A model generated the notes under the pieces. That model was given only the letters and a program-made list of their open reading frames with translations, was not told the DNA's origin and searched no databases. Source: Ruminococcaceae bacterium UBA1405 (GTDB lineage: Bacteria; Bacillota; Clostridia; Oscillospirales; Ruminococcaceae). From it: a stretch of DNA of 6,642 bases. Within the stretch, counting starts at the first letter, position 1. Each line of letters begins with the position of its first letter. The position numbers were made by a program, and so were the translations under genes. Below are positions 6,079 to 6,642 of this stretch, in pieces. The DNA lies in assembly GCA_002305685.1 (NCBI GenBank), contig DBQB01000006.1:1-6642 (forward strand). Reading direction: 5' to 3'.

Positions 6079-6641
6079 TTCGCCACCTGCACCGCAGTGC
6101 CTTCCGCTATCAGTTCCCCTGTGGCCACAATTTGAAGTCCTTCGGAAAGCTGATCCGAGATAACCTCCATATAAAAATCCGTCTCCATACCGGTTGTTAC
6201 CGGAATATAACGGGTTACAAAGCTTTCTCCTTTTTCGTTCTGAAGGGGTTCTACCACAATGATAAAACTGCTGCCGTCCTCGGCGGTATGTACCGCGTCA
6301 TAGGGAACGCCGAATACGTTTTCCTTCTGTGCAACCACAATATCCATCCGGGCGTTCATTCCCACCCGAAGGCCGGTTTGCTGATCGTCCACCCCCACAG
6401 TGGCGTCAAACAGGACGTTGGAATTGTTGGAATCTCCGCTTTTGGAGGCGGTGGGGGAGATTTCCAGCAGTGTTCCCTGAAATTCTTTGTCATCGATGGC
6501 ATCTGTGCGGATGAGGGCGGGCATTCCCACCTCCACTGAGGTGATATCATACTCCTTGATGGTGGTGGAGATTTCCAGATGGTCGATGTCCTCAATGACA
6601 AACAGCAGCCCCTGACCGGGTGAACCGAACCAGTAAAAACG
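6075..6641 (-). CDS. HlyD/MacA/YknX-type efflux adaptor subunit, 5'-truncated by window edge
   Basis: Reading on the minus strand from the right edge, 188 codons are open and end at TGA (6075-6077). No start is present: the frame continues out of the window, so this is the C-terminal part only. A GTG at 6536 is an internal valine, not a start. The order fits membrane-fusion proteins of the RND/MacA type: the end of the lipoyl-like hairpin domain (SPGQGLLFVIEDIDHLEI), the beta-barrel domain (YDITSVEVGMPALIRTDA, then FQGTLLEISPTA), LRVGMNARMDIVV, and a membrane-proximal domain (VFGVPYDAV through GELIAEGTAVQVAK). The protein would be anchored outside the membrane and join the ATPase and permease in a YknXYZ-like tripartite pump. 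Its stop overlaps the ATPase start by 4 nt. Confidence 0.9.
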   Translation of the reverse strand, partial: RFYWFGSPGQGLLFVIEDIDHLEISTTIKEYDITSVEVGMPALIRTDAIDDKEFQGTLLEISPTASKSGDSNNSNVLFDATVGVDDQQTGLRVGMNARMDIVVAQKENVFGVPYDAVHTAEDGSSFIIVVEPLQNEKGESFVTRYIPVTTGMETDFYMEVISDQLSEGLQIVATGELIAEGTAVQVAK

Positions 6642-6642
6642 G

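Overview
The window looks like a chromosome segment of a spore-forming Firmicute of the class Clostridia, most likely an Oscillospiraceae/Ruminococcaceae-type gut anaerobe. The grounds are an rny-ymdB-spoVS gene order also known from Bacillus subtilis, a SpoVS protein, strong AGGAGG-type ribosome binding sites, fairly GC-rich coding DNA with AT-rich intergenic DNA, and a DUF5662 protein. The family-level placement is an inference from the general look of the proteins.

Left half, plus strand: a consensus sigma-A promoter (55-83) drives rny (RNase Y, 356-1918) through a leader of about 265 nt. An intrinsic terminator (1934-1976) follows, then ymdB (metallophosphoesterase, 2020-2793). A 220-nt AT-rich gap with its own promoter leads to spoVS (3014-3274). 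RNase Y is the membrane-anchored endonuclease that starts mRNA decay. YmdB is a 2',3'-cyclic-nucleotide phosphodiesterase linked in Bacillus to biofilm and developmental gene expression. SpoVS is a small Alba-like sporulation protein. The module therefore couples RNA turnover or signalling to development.

Centre: a hairpin at 3341-3377 separates spoVS from the convergent minus-strand genes and probably terminates transcription from both sides.

Right half, minus strand, read right to left: the C-terminal part of a periplasmic-adaptor-like (HlyD/MacA/YknX) protein cut by the window edge (6641-6075), a MacB/LolD-type ABC ATPase (6078-5326), a MacB/FtsX-family permease (5326-4058) and a DUF5662 protein (3955-3401). 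The first three overlap by 4 and 1 nt and form a translationally coupled tripartite export module of the YknXYZ type. DUF5662 lies 97 nt downstream with no clear promoter or terminator between, so it may be read through from the ABC operon.

I found no mobile element, CRISPR array, tRNA or rRNA, and no clear case of a wholly new system. The most interesting points are an HD-like pattern of His/Asp residues in DUF5662, the long rny leader, the terminator placed inside the rny-ymdB pair, a substitution beside the YmdB metal site, and a methionine-rich patch in the permease's extracellular domain.
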